Assembly (NCBI RefSeq): GCF_900456975.1
Contig: NZ_UGYM01000002.1
Coordinates: 3,968,001 to 4,032,000 of the forward strand
Reading direction: 5' to 3'
Length of the DNA stretch: 64,000 nucleotides
DNA from: Shewanella baltica
GTDB taxonomy: Bacteria > Pseudomonadota > Gammaproteobacteria > Enterobacterales > Shewanellaceae
Below, one piece after another: positions 1 to 8,195 of this stretch; the first letter of the stretch is position 1; each line of letters starts with the position of its first letter. A program made the translations under genes and the position numbers. The notes under the pieces were generated by a model. That model did not search any database. It saw only the letters and a list, made by a program, of their open reading frames with translations, and was not told where the DNA came from.

Positions 1-253
1 TGGTGCCTTCATAGGCCAACGTGAAGGCGGTTAACGTGATGGCGGCATGGGCTTTTAGTTGTTCAAACTCAGTGCGCAGCATCCATCCCGATTTGGTGCC
101 TAACTCCATGGCAATACCGGCTGGGATAATGGTTTGCTGCACCAATGGCGCACCGTTTAAGGCGCGCTTCATATTGGCCGCCACGCGGGGTGTGTTGTCG
201 CGGTTTAGCCACAGCAAATCCACCGCGATATCGATGCTATCGATGGTTGTCAT
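1..253 (-). CDS. Phage tail-region protein, 3' end outside the window
   Basis: An open frame starts with ATG at 253 and runs off the left edge, giving 84 residues that begin MTTIDSIDIAV. It lies 38 bases downstream of the tape measure gene on the same strand, the position where lambdoid phages carry minor tail genes such as lambda M or L. I do not recognise a family, so the role in tail tip assembly rests on position alone. The frame has no internal stop. Confidence 0.55.
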   Translation of the reverse strand, partial: MTTIDSIDIAVDLLWLNRDNTPRVAANMKRALNGAPLVQQTIIPAGIAMELGTKSGWMLRTEFEQLKAHAAITLTAFTLAYEGT

Positions 254-291
254 AGGGACCTTTGATTAATTGGAGCGAATAACAGGATTGG

Positions 292-3200
292 CTAACCGCC
301 AACAGATTGCAGACGTTTGATCTCGTTCATCAATTCAGTGACGAGGCTGCGCTTCATTTGGGCATTAAACGTGCTGTTACCCACCTGCAGTTGCAGCACT
401 TGCATATCTGAAGTGTTAGCCACAGATTGCGTGCTGGTTTGGGTGTTGGCTTTCGTGTTAACGGTAGCGGTTGCTTGAGTTTGAGCCGCGGCCTTAGCGG
501 TCGCAGCACTAGCGTCGGCTTGCTTCTTCGCCTCGGCAGCACTTTGCTTATCGGCGGCTTGCTGGGCCTGCAGGGCCTTACGTTCTAAGTCTTGTGCCTG
601 CTTAAGATCACTAAGACTTTTTTGCAGTTTATTGATGAGCTGACTATCACCGTATGCTTGAGCTGTGGTGATTAAATCGTTCACTTCCTTTAGCTCACTA
701 GCAAACTTACGCTCAGCAATATCCTTCTGGTTACCCAAAGCGGTATCGAGCCGGTCTTGAATATCCATTGTGGTTTTATTAATTTCATCGGCCAATTCTC
801 TAAAACGTGAACGGGCTTCATCGATCGCTTTGTTGAGCGGAACAAGCTGATTGTCAGAAAGCCTTACAACAGAGTTATTAGCGAGATCAGCAAGTTCACC
901 TAGCTCTTGCAAGCTGAGTGAGCCACTCTCGATTTGAGTGACCCAATCACGCATCCGAATAGCATTATTGATTTCTCGCCTTTCGCGTTTTTGGTCAGCA
1001 CCCGCAATTTGATTATCCAATTGCGCTAACCTTTCGGTCATTGCTTGGATAGTGGCATTTGAGTAATCATATTCGGTATTCAGCGAAACAATCACATCAC
1101 GAGTAGCGGCAGCACTTCCCCTAAAGTCATCAATCGTACTTAATTGTTCCGCGATAACTTTAGCATTTTCAATACCAGCGGCAGTATTATCCTTAGTGGC
1201 CTTAGTGTTTTCCTTCGTTGCCTCGGTATTTTCATCTGTCTTTTTACTGCTTTCACCCACCACTTTATTGACTTCACTCAACGTCCCTTTGAGTATTTGT
1301 GATTGAGCATCGTACTCTTGCTTAGTTAATAAACCCGCCCTGAAATTTCGATCCAATGCTTCAAGCTGCGCTTCATAGTCACGCTGCAATATCAGCAGTT
1401 CAACATAGGTCGCGTTCTCTATCTTGGATAGCTCAACAGACTCGCGCTTCAGATCAGCTAAGTTGGCTTCTTCCTTAGCCAACTTAGCCTTGATGATAGT
1501 CAGTTCAGCCGAGGCCTTACTGTCATCTTTTAAAGCCGCTTCAAGATCACGAACCTCTTTCTCGGTCCTTAATATTTTTTCTTGCAAGTCTAGCTGGGCA
1601 TCAGACAACAACCCTGTCGCAGCAATGGATTTGTTCGACTGCTCAACGGCTTTAGTGTGTGATGCAGCTAACTCTTGCAGTGAAATATTGAGTTCTTTTT
1701 CGGTCAGCAAACCCTTTTCGTACTGCGCTTGGAGCTCTTTACGCTTAGTGATAAATGCCGACGTTAATTCCGTTTGAGTGACGGCTTTAACATTACTGTT
1801 ATCCACCTCGACGTTGTAAGCTTTGATAGTTTGATGCAGATTAGCTGAAGCTGTAACTAAATCATCAGCACTCAATTTACCCTGTTCATATAAACTGTTT
1901 AGGGTAGCTTGCTTAGCTTCAATATCTTTAAGTGCTTGTGCATAAGCCTTAGTTGAATCATTTATCGCCCCCTGACTAGCAGCAAGCGCATCGGCGGCTT
2001 CGGCAGCCTTCTTATCTTCTTCTGCTTTTTTCTTACTTGCATCTGCAGCTTTATTTTTAAATTCAGCCTCGATTTCAGTTTCGCGGTTCGCACGAACTAA
2101 TGTAGCCGTTAATTCACGATAGGTTTTTTCAAGGTCACCATTATATTTCCCCGACAATAAGATATCGTTTAACTGATTGCGCTGGGCGATTGATAGTTGG
2201 TCAATTGAGCCACGATATTTAACAGCTGTTTTAATTAACCCCTCGTAAGCAATGGATGACTCCCCTTTCATCCGCTTAGTTTGATTAGTAATATCATCTA
2301 AATCACGGGTAATTGATTCTTGAATCTCTTTGCTACGTAGCTTGCTATCTTCGACCTGTTTTGCAGTGACATATTCAATACCCATTATTTTACTGGCAAT
2401 AGCCAAGATAGTTTTCTGGGTAGTATCTAGTTTGCTTAACTCTAGGGTCATACTATTAACGCTTACGCCAATAGCATTTAAACCATTTGCAAAGATTCCC
2501 ATTGTTAAGTCTAGCGTTTCAAAGCTATTACTGGTGCCTGCAATAAAGTTATTGACGTCACCCAGTAATTCAACAAAGCCTTTCCCAATTTCTGGTAAGT
2601 GTTCTAAAAGCTTTATCACTTCCTGATCAACTGCATCCAAAGCAGCGCCAGCGGCACGAATAGCAGCATCAGTTTCATCTGAGAATGCTTGGCCGATTTC
2701 ACTCGTTAAACCGTGGAATTTGTTTTGTAAGCGACCGATTGCAGACTCTTGATCAGCATAAGCTTTAATCGCTTCCTTCATATGGTAATCGCCAGCAGCA
2801 TAGGCTTTATTACTTAGCTCTAATGCAACTTTTAGACGATCTGTACCATCCGCTAATACACTGAGAACGCCTGTCGCCTCAGTGCCATCAATGCCCATCG
2901 ATTTAAGGGCATCAGAGACTAATCCGCCTTCGGCCTTAACCTTTTGTAAGCCCTCAAGGAATTTAACCAATACCTTTTCAGGCGCATCACCGAGATCTTG
3001 CTCAATCTGCTTAGCAGTTAGCCCGGTAATCTTAGTTAATCGCTCAAGTGAATCGCCGCCTTTTTTGCTCGCTTCGTTAATCTCAGCGCCAAGGCGTTGC
3101 ATAGCCGTTCGCGAACGTTCAGCTGGTTGGCCTAACTCTGCCAGCGTAGTACCAAACGCCGCAGCCGCAGCAGAACCCAAGTTAATTTCACGGGTACCAG

Positions 3201-4572
3201 AAACTATCTCCTTGGTCATCTGCACAATATCAGCTTCGGTAATCGCAAAGTCGTTACCAAGCGCTACCACAGCCGAGGATAAATTATGGATCTCAGGGAT
3301 ACCTTCTTGAGTCATCCCTAAAATTCTGGCCAGCATGGTTGCCGCTTCATCGCCGGCTAAATTGGTTGATAACCCCAACGCATCAGCCGCAGCCACCAAG
3401 CTGAGAATATCTTCAGTCGATTTAGTGCCTAACTGGCCCGCCACTTCCGCCATGCGCAGCAGCTCATTCGTGCTGGTAGGGGTGACGTTTTCGCTGAGGT
3501 TTTTAAGCTCATCGGCCATTTTCACCACAGTATCACGGGCAAGGTTGGTGGTTTTTTCAACCTTAGTAATCGCGGCTTCTAACTCACCGTAGTTTTCAAC
3601 GCCACTTTTTACCGTTTGCACCGCCTGCTGTGCCGACAGCAATACCGCATAAGCCTTAGCCAGCGTGCTCACCGCCTTGGTGGTGAGGTCAGTTTGCGCG
3701 TTGGCGACCTTGGCCGAGTTTTTAGACTCAACCAATAACCTATCGTGCTGCGCTAATTTATCGTTAACCCCTTTAAGCGCGGCTTCTGCGCCAGCTTGTT
3801 TGGTTTTTAATTCTTGGCTGGCATCGCCCAGCTTACCCATATCAATGCCGGCTTTATTCAGCACAGCTTGCTGTTTATCTAATTGCGCTTTATTGCTGCC
3901 AAGGCTTCTGCCAAGGTTAGTTAGTTCATTGCTGGCCGTTTTAACTTTAAGTGCATATTCGGCTTTATTACGGCCAGCCTTTTCAACTTCGGTACCTAAG
4001 CGCGTTAATTCGCTACGTTCTTGCTCAAGCTCGTTTGCCAACGTGGTCGCACTGGTGGCGGTATTTTTTTGCGCCGCTTCAAGCTGCTGCAAATCGGTTT
4101 TAGCCGCGGATAATGCCTTTGCTTGTGCTTGGCTGGCCTGTGCACCTTTATTTTGAGTCGTGGTTAAACGCTCAACTTCGGCGCGAGCGGAAGCAAGTTG
4201 GCTATCATAGCTAGCCAACTGCGCCGCAGTTTGGCTGTATTCAGTTTCAAGCTTAGCCGTTGAGGCAGCCGCATCTTGCTGCGATTTCTCAAGGTTTTTT
4301 GCCTCAGTATTAGCCTGCTTCTGCTCTTGCTTTAACTTATCGAGCGCTTGGGCGTTATCAACATAGGCGCGTTCGCCCTTATTGATAGACTCAGTAAGCG
4401 AATCAATCGCCTTAATAGCCTCTTGCTGGCGTTTTAAATCATCAAGTTGCTCATTGAGCTTTTCGCTTTCGCGCCCCAACTCCTGCAACGCTTGCTCAGA
4501 CTTTTTGGCCTCAGCAGAAAACAGATCTTTGCCTTGAATAATTAAATTCACTTCTTGGTCTTTAAAGCTCAT
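292..4572 (-). CDS. Phage tail tape measure protein
   Basis: This 1426-residue protein sets tail length in long-tailed phages and is threaded through the tail tube before DNA ejection. Residues 1-300 are almost pure coiled coil rich in A, Q, K, E and L. Residues about 300-680 resemble the TP901-type tape measure core, with the short motif VAGQLG, alanine/glycine-rich helices and the conserved-looking TGLTAKQIEQDLG stretch. Residues from 870 on are again long charged helices ending in a region rich in A, Q, K and T. The length fits a siphovirus tail. It is the longest gene here and lies just downstream of the C4/rha insertion. Several long frames antisense to it are shadows of its repetitive codons. 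Confidence 0.93.
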   Translation of the reverse strand: MSFKDQEVNLIIQGKDLFSAEAKKSEQALQELGRESEKLNEQLDDLKRQQEAIKAIDSLTESINKGERAYVDNAQALDKLKQEQKQANTEAKNLEKSQQDAAASTAKLETEYSQTAAQLASYDSQLASARAEVERLTTTQNKGAQASQAQAKALSAAKTDLQQLEAAQKNTATSATTLANELEQERSELTRLGTEVEKAGRNKAEYALKVKTASNELTNLGRSLGSNKAQLDKQQAVLNKAGIDMGKLGDASQELKTKQAGAEAALKGVNDKLAQHDRLLVESKNSAKVANAQTDLTTKAVSTLAKAYAVLLSAQQAVQTVKSGVENYGELEAAITKVEKTTNLARDTVVKMADELKNLSENVTPTSTNELLRMAEVAGQLGTKSTEDILSLVAAADALGLSTNLAGDEAATMLARILGMTQEGIPEIHNLSSAVVALGNDFAITEADIVQMTKEIVSGTREINLGSAAAAAFGTTLAELGQPAERSRTAMQRLGAEINEASKKGGDSLERLTKITGLTAKQIEQDLGDAPEKVLVKFLEGLQKVKAEGGLVSDALKSMGIDGTEATGVLSVLADGTDRLKVALELSNKAYAAGDYHMKEAIKAYADQESAIGRLQNKFHGLTSEIGQAFSDETDAAIRAAGAALDAVDQEVIKLLEHLPEIGKGFVELLGDVNNFIAGTSNSFETLDLTMGIFANGLNAIGVSVNSMTLELSKLDTTQKTILAIASKIMGIEYVTAKQVEDSKLRSKEIQESITRDLDDITNQTKRMKGESSIAYEGLIKTAVKYRGSIDQLSIAQRNQLNDILLSGKYNGDLEKTYRELTATLVRANRETEIEAEFKNKAADASKKKAEEDKKAAEAADALAASQGAINDSTKAYAQALKDIEAKQATLNSLYEQGKLSADDLVTASANLHQTIKAYNVEVDNSNVKAVTQTELTSAFITKRKELQAQYEKGLLTEKELNISLQELAASHTKAVEQSNKSIAATGLLSDAQLDLQEKILRTEKEVRDLEAALKDDSKASAELTIIKAKLAKEEANLADLKRESVELSKIENATYVELLILQRDYEAQLEALDRNFRAGLLTKQEYDAQSQILKGTLSEVNKVVGESSKKTDENTEATKENTKATKDNTAAGIENAKVIAEQLSTIDDFRGSAAATRDVIVSLNTEYDYSNATIQAMTERLAQLDNQIAGADQKRERREINNAIRMRDWVTQIESGSLSLQELGELADLANNSVVRLSDNQLVPLNKAIDEARSRFRELADEINKTTMDIQDRLDTALGNQKDIAERKFASELKEVNDLITTAQAYGDSQLINKLQKSLSDLKQAQDLERKALQAQQAADKQSAAEAKKQADASAATAKAAAQTQATATVNTKANTQTSTQSVANTSDMQVLQLQVGNSTFNAQMKRSLVTELMNEIKRLQSVGG

Positions 4573-4700
4573 TTATTATCCTCATATCGTAGAAATAAAA
4601 CACACGCGCACGAAAACGCCTGTGATCGAAATGTCTCGACCACAACCAATTAGTTTGTAAACTCAGGGACTAGGTGGGTTGGATAAGGCACATAATGGTG

Positions 4701-4740
4701 GCCGCTTCCTGTGACGCGGTAAGGTCAACCTTGTTCAGCC
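4701..4740 (+). promoter_or_regulatory. First copy of the C4 target sequence
   Basis: The block GCCGCTTCCTGTGACGCGGTA followed by GGTCAACCTTGTTCAGC recurs in near-identical form at 4951-4990. CCTGTGA at 4708-4714 is the exact complement of TCACAGG in the C4 RNA (4851-4857). The second pairing block is weaker here (GTCAA at 4724-4728) than in the downstream copy. In phage P1 and P4, comparable target copies flank the antisense RNA gene. Confidence 0.6.
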
Positions 4741-4773
4741 CACCGCTTTAAATCAGTTAACTGATAAGTAAAA

Positions 4774-4803
4774 TTGACAAACGCGCCTTAGCGGGGCGAT
4801 ACT
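4774..4803 (+). promoter_or_regulatory. Promoter for the C4 antisense RNA
   Basis: A consensus -35 box TTGACA (4774-4779) is followed after 18 bases by GATACT (4798-4803), four of six matches to a sigma-70 -10 box. Transcription would start near 4808-4812, just before the first hairpin of the C4 RNA. Confidence 0.6.
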
Positions 4804-4804
4804 A

Positions 4805-4891
4805 TTTCGGCATTGGCAAAATCCAGTGCCGGGATTGAGACCCCGCAATATCACAGGCGCAATCATGTCGCCAGCCTAGTGCTGGTTTTTT
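4805..4891 (+). ncRNA. C4-type antisense RNA
   Basis: An RNA of about 80 bases folds into a 9-bp stem CGGCATTGG/CCAGTGCCG (4808-4830), a small hairpin GGG-ATTGAGA-CCC (4831-4843) exposing TTGAGAC, and a single-stranded-looking ATCACAGG (4850-4857). It ends in the terminator hairpin CCAGC-CTAGT-GCTGG followed by six T (4871-4891). TTGAGAC is the exact complement of GTCTCAA at 4971-4977, and ATCACAGG of CCTGTGAT at 4957-4964 in the leader of the downstream Rha-family gene. Size, two-site complementarity and position match the C4 antisense RNA of P1, P7 and P4, which represses antirepressor or ash-type genes during lysogeny. The match was found by eye, without a covariance model. Confidence 0.8.
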
Positions 4892-4950
4892 ATTGCGTGA
4901 CTCGGCGCACCACTTCTATGGTGAGCTGGGCGGGGCAACCTTCGGGTTGG

Positions 4951-5045
4951 CCGCTTCCTGTGATGCGGTAGTCTCAACCCCGTTCAGCTCATCACCACTA
5001 GATTGAGACCGACTGGTGATGATTTATCTCGATCACAGGAGTGTC
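4951..5045 (+). promoter_or_regulatory. rha leader: C4 target plus a C4-like copy over the ribosome binding site
   Basis: The leader holds the second target block (CCTGTGAT at 4957-4964, GTCTCAACCC at 4971-4980). It then repeats the C4 pairing sequences themselves, GATTGAGACC at 5001-5010 and GATCACAGGAG at 5031-5041. The latter contains the AGGAG ribosome binding site of the ATG at 5050. The target can therefore pair either with the trans-acting C4 RNA or with its own leader, which would bury the ribosome binding site. Confidence 0.65.
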
Positions 5046-5049
5046 ACCC

Positions 5050-5634
5050 ATGAACCTACAACAGTCTAAAAACACCCCCGCACAACTGGTATTTATTAAC
5101 GGCCTGCAAACCATTACTAGCTCGCTGATCGTTGCCGATTATTTTGGCAAACGGCACAGCCATGTTTTGCGCAAAATTGACGAAATACTTGTCGAAGCTC
5201 CCAGTGAATTTACGTCAGCCCATTTTTGGGCTAACGTGCAAAATCAACAGGTTGGAACCAGTCAGCGCGATTTAAAGTGTTACCAAATGACCAAAGACGG
5301 GTTTATGTTTTTAGTCATGGGTTTTACGGGGGCCAAAGCCGCCGAACTGAAGATCAACTTCATTAATGCCTTTAACGAAGCCCAAGCCCGCCTCTCCCGC
5401 ACCCAAAGCCCGTTTGAACGTCAACGCATGTTATTTACATGGGAAGGCGGTAAAATTGTCAGCTCGCAGCCCATCGATGATGATCAGTTTGTCACTCGGC
5501 GCGATAAGCTGGTCAACTATATCCGCGAACCACGCTTTTTATCCCTTGAGCAGTTAATCGAAATTAGCGAAGCCGCTAACCAACAAATCGCCTGTATCGC
5601 GCGTATTGGCCGCGAGCAAGCACGGTTAAGTTAA
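5050..5634 (+). CDS. Rha family phage regulatory protein
   Basis: The 194-residue protein has a Rha-type DNA-binding domain at about residues 25-110, with the family's signature segments HSHVLRKID, YQMTKDGF and FMFLVMGF followed by the KAAELK helix. Rha proteins act as antirepressor-like or growth-interfering regulators in phi-80 and P22-type phages. ATG 5050 is preferred over GTG 5041 because ACAGGAG at 5036-5042 then lies 7 bases upstream. The gene runs against the surrounding tail genes, between the tail tube and tape measure genes, and is headed by a C4 antisense RNA module. This arrangement recalls the movable immI-type cassettes of lambdoid phages. Confidence 0.85.
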   Translation: MNLQQSKNTPAQLVFINGLQTITSSLIVADYFGKRHSHVLRKIDEILVEAPSEFTSAHFWANVQNQQVGTSQRDLKCYQMTKDGFMFLVMGFTGAKAAELKINFINAFNEAQARLSRTQSPFERQRMLFTWEGGKIVSSQPIDDDQFVTRRDKLVNYIREPRFLSLEQLIEISEAANQQIACIARIGREQARLS

Positions 5635-5665
5635 AAAGCAAAGCGTTGTTATTGCTTTGGTTTTT
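5635..5665 (+). terminator. Terminator after the Rha-family gene
   Basis: The hairpin AAAGCAA / TTGCTTT with a 10-base loop is followed by GGTTTTT, directly behind the stop codon of the Rha-family gene. Confidence 0.65.
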
Positions 5666-5673
5666 AACCTAGC

Positions 5674-5714
5674 AAAAAGGCCCACAGTATTGAATAAATG
5701 CTGTGAGCCTTTTG
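5674..5714 (-). terminator. Terminator after the tail tube gene
   Basis: On the minus strand a long stem AAAGGCTCACAG / CTGTGGGCCTTT with an A/T-rich loop is followed by a T run. It ends leftward transcription just after the tail tube gene, so tape measure expression would need read-through or antitermination. Confidence 0.6.
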
Positions 5715-5725
5715 TTTGAGACAGG

Positions 5726-6445
5726 TTATGCTGCGCTACGGACGAAGAACTTAGACTTACCCGTGGCAACGATTGAGCTGTCAGCGAGTACAGCACCTTC
5801 AATATCGAAGCTACCGTAATCAGTACCGATCAAGTCTAAGCCTGATGTGGGTGTGGGCTTCCACTTATAAAACTTCAGCATCCACGGTTTACCGGTTGAG
5901 TCGTTAATACCGTCAACAACCACACTGACCGTTTTGCCTGATTCCGTTAATGCCTGCAACGCATTACCCGCTTGGCTGGTGTAGCCAATGGTTAATGTTT
6001 GGCCTGCTGTAATGGCGCCAGTCGATAACGCGCGGATACCTGCGGCACTGACAACATAATCTTCATCAAGTACATAAGTCACATCACCCGCTTCATTTTT
6101 AACAACTGGGGCGATACTGGTATCAATCATTTTTGCGGTTTGTGCTAAGCCATCGAGCACAGCAATAATTTCTTCATCTGCGACGGGTGTTGCAGTTAAT
6201 ACATCAATCTTACCGCGCATAGCTAGTGCTAAGTTTTCGTTGTTAAAATCGTAAAAGGTCGCACTTAATTTTACAGATTTAATCAACGTGACTTCATCGG
6301 CATAACCTCCGCCACCACGGTAGTTGGGCAAGGATTTGGTTTCTTGTTCGATAGCGAGCTTTACGCCGCTCACGTTGCCACAGTCACGGCCATCGATATA
6401 GACGATCGCTGAGCCGATGTAACTTTCGGTTACTATTTCACTCAT
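5726..6445 (-). CDS. Phage tail tube (major tail) protein, lambda V-like by position
   Basis: This 239-residue protein is probably the subunit of the tail tube. The sequence is beta-rich, starts MSEIVTESYIGSAIVYIDG and contains a glycine-rich loop (residues 44-48) and a domain with an ITAGQTL turn, in keeping with a tail tube fold. It is encoded 4 bp into the end of the next upstream tail gene (ATGA-type overlap) and precedes the tape measure gene. There is no motif that proves the family; order and size carry the call. Confidence 0.6.
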   Translation of the reverse strand: MSEIVTESYIGSAIVYIDGRDCGNVSGVKLAIEQETKSLPNYRGGGGYADEVTLIKSVKLSATFYDFNNENLALAMRGKIDVLTATPVADEEIIAVLDGLAQTAKMIDTSIAPVVKNEAGDVTYVLDEDYVVSAAGIRALSTGAITAGQTLTIGYTSQAGNALQALTESGKTVSVVVDGINDSTGKPWMLKFYKWKPTPTSGLDLIGTDYGSFDIEGAVLADSSIVATGKSKFFVRSAA

Positions 6446-6867
6446 AGTGAGTCTCCAAATTTAACGGTATTAACAAGGGATAAGGTGAACACCGCTAGGC
6501 CGTGTTCTTCATGGGCTTCGGGCATGATGTACTTGCAGGGCTCTGTCTCTTTAAAGCTGATCACCGAGGGCAACCAGCTAGGTTTTTCAGGGAAGCGTTC
6601 ATCTTTATAGAATGCACTTCGGATAGCGCGCACGAGGTTGATTAGCTCACTGGTTGGTTGCGGATTTTTAGCGAGTTTTACGCCAGCAACCACTTGCAGC
6701 ACCAGATCATCCTTATATTTATCAATGCCATTTTTAGCGTCAAAGGCATCGGTATAAGGCTGCAAAAAGATGAACTTGCTTTCTTTGGCAATGGACTGCA
6801 CATAAAAACCTTCACGTACAGTGGCGCCGTCAACCAGCCCGAGGCGGTCTAAGATTGCTTGGATCAT
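6442..6867 (-). CDS. Phage tail completion/terminator-like protein (lambda U position)
   Basis: The 141-residue protein begins MIQAILDRLGLVDG and has an alpha/beta pattern of the size expected of tail terminator proteins, which cap the tube for joining to the head. It lies between a minor-tail Z-like gene and the tail tube gene, the Z-U-V order of lambda. Its stop overlaps the tail tube start by 4 bases. I see no diagnostic motif, so the call is positional. Confidence 0.5.
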   Translation of the reverse strand: MIQAILDRLGLVDGATVREGFYVQSIAKESKFIFLQPYTDAFDAKNGIDKYKDDLVLQVVAGVKLAKNPQPTSELINLVRAIRSAFYKDERFPEKPSWLPSVISFKETEPCKYIMPEAHEEHGLAVFTLSLVNTVKFGDSL

Positions 6868-6882
6868 GAGTTTGTCTCTTAG

Positions 6883-7452
6883 TTAACGGCTAGCGTGGTG
6901 GCCGTAGCGTTCGCGTAGATGCTTAATAATTGGTGGCTCAATATCTTCTTCCACGCCTCTGAAAGCTTGTAAGACAGAAGGGCCATATTTAGCCTTAATC
7001 CCTTTATCTTTTGCTTGTTTAAAGGTGCGCCACTTTTCGCCTCGATGACGCTCGTACATTACAAAATTGCCATTTCTACCTATAAAGGTAAAAGTGCCTT
7101 TAAACCAGTGTGGTTCATTGCGCAACGAACGGATGATGTGACCATCAGCTCTTGACCTCCCATTTTTACCTATCCGTTTTTTGCCTGAAGCAAAGCGGGT
7201 TAAGGAACTCGAGCGGTAACGGGCTGTAACGAAACCCTTTAAATTTCGAGGGTCTACACTGTAGCTAATCAAGTTTTCTACATAGCTTTTTGAATTGAAA
7301 CCATACTTGTTGAAGATCGCATCGACCGCCGCTTTTTCACCAAACTTTACCGAGTCCTCAATCGCCCGATTAATCGCTGGCGCTTGTGCATCACGAATGC
7401 GGTTAAGTTCCTTTGTTACCGCCTCCATGCCTTCAATCTTTATGCGTGCCAT
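6883..7452 (-). CDS. Minor tail protein Z-like / head-tail protein
   Basis: The 189-residue protein is strongly basic, starts MARIKIEGMEAVTKELNRI, and continues with a helix bearing alternating charged residues, then several short beta segments. This layout is typical of the lambda gpZ / HK97 gp10-like neck proteins. It lies between the gpFII-like gene (3-base gap) and the U-like gene. The role would be at the head-tail connector or in tail completion. Confidence 0.6.
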   Translation of the reverse strand: MARIKIEGMEAVTKELNRIRDAQAPAINRAIEDSVKFGEKAAVDAIFNKYGFNSKSYVENLISYSVDPRNLKGFVTARYRSSSLTRFASGKKRIGKNGRSRADGHIIRSLRNEPHWFKGTFTFIGRNGNFVMYERHRGEKWRTFKQAKDKGIKAKYGPSVLQAFRGVEEDIEPPIIKHLRERYGHHASR

Positions 7453-7454
7453 AG

Positions 7455-7799
7455 CTAGGCCTCAATCTGAATATAGATAAAGGCCACGCTGACCGAATCC
7501 ATGCTTACCCTTTGAGTGAGCCGTCCTTGCTGGACGCTAGTGCCCTCACCTATCGCAAACTCATCACCAGAATTTACCGCCCCTTCGGATTGTAAAAACT
7601 CAGCACGACTGATTAGCTCGGGAATATATTCATTAGAAGAGGCCGCAATTTCTGCACCGTTATCATCCAAACTCACCAGGCGAGTAAATGGCGCGGAGCC
7701 ATCGCTTGGGGTAAAAAGGCACGGGTCAGCCAAACGCTGAAACAGCCGCACCATTTTACCCCGCACGCGATCGGCAAAGTGGTTGCCAACGTTAGGCAT
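7455..7799 (-). CDS. Head-tail attachment protein, gpFII-like by position
   Basis: This 114-residue protein begins MPNVGNHFADRV and appears beta-rich, with a TRLVSLDDNG segment and a C-terminal strand VSVAFIYIQI. Proteins of this size directly after the decoration protein gene are usually the connector ring to which the tail binds. Its start overlaps the end of the decoration protein gene by 8 bases. No certain motif is seen. Confidence 0.5.
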   Translation of the reverse strand: MPNVGNHFADRVRGKMVRLFQRLADPCLFTPSDGSAPFTRLVSLDDNGAEIAASSNEYIPELISRAEFLQSEGAVNSGDEFAIGEGTSVQQGRLTQRVSMDSVSVAFIYIQIEA

Positions 7800-8115
7800 T
7801 GATCTTCACCCAGACGGTTTCGGCGCCATTGCCAGCTGCCAACCACGCCTTACCGACTTTGGTATTGTCGGTGGCGGTGGTGGTCAGTTCTTTTTCGGTG
7901 TCGTCCCAATACAGATCAACACCTAAAGCGACCACATCTGTGGATTTTTTAGGGAGTTCAAACACGCCTTCAGTTACACCTGTACCTTCGGTATCTGCGG
8001 CAATGGCGCCAATCGCCACAACTAACAATGTGGCCAGTAATACCGCTTCACCACTGGCAACTGCGGCGGTGGGCGTAAAGCTAATGGTCTTGCCATCTTG
8101 CACATAATTTTTCAT
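7792..8115 (-). CDS. DUF2190-type capsid decoration protein
   Basis: The 107-residue protein starts MKNYVQDGKTISFTP and contains an alanine/valine-rich stretch after residue 20 and the segment ALGVDLYWDD, features of DUF2190 proteins found next to phage capsid genes. Some members are head decoration proteins comparable to lambda gpD. ATG 8115 is chosen because AGGA lies 8 bases upstream; an upstream in-frame extension to 8175 lacks a ribosome binding site and includes intergenic-looking sequence. Confidence 0.75.
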   Translation of the reverse strand: MKNYVQDGKTISFTPTAAVASGEAVLLATLLVVAIGAIAADTEGTGVTEGVFELPKKSTDVVALGVDLYWDDTEKELTTTATDNTKVGKAWLAAGNGAETVWVKINA

Positions 8116-8195
8116 GAGAGTGTTCCTGCTTAAAAACAAAACTGAATAAAAAAGGGCTATCGTTTGATAGCCCATTTATGTCGGTTTAGCGCTGT

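Noticed and set aside
1424..4156. Several long plus-strand frames within the tape measure gene
   Set aside because: They are antisense to a long Ala/Lys/Glu/Gln-rich coding region, which leaves open frames on the other strand; none has a motif or a ribosome site.
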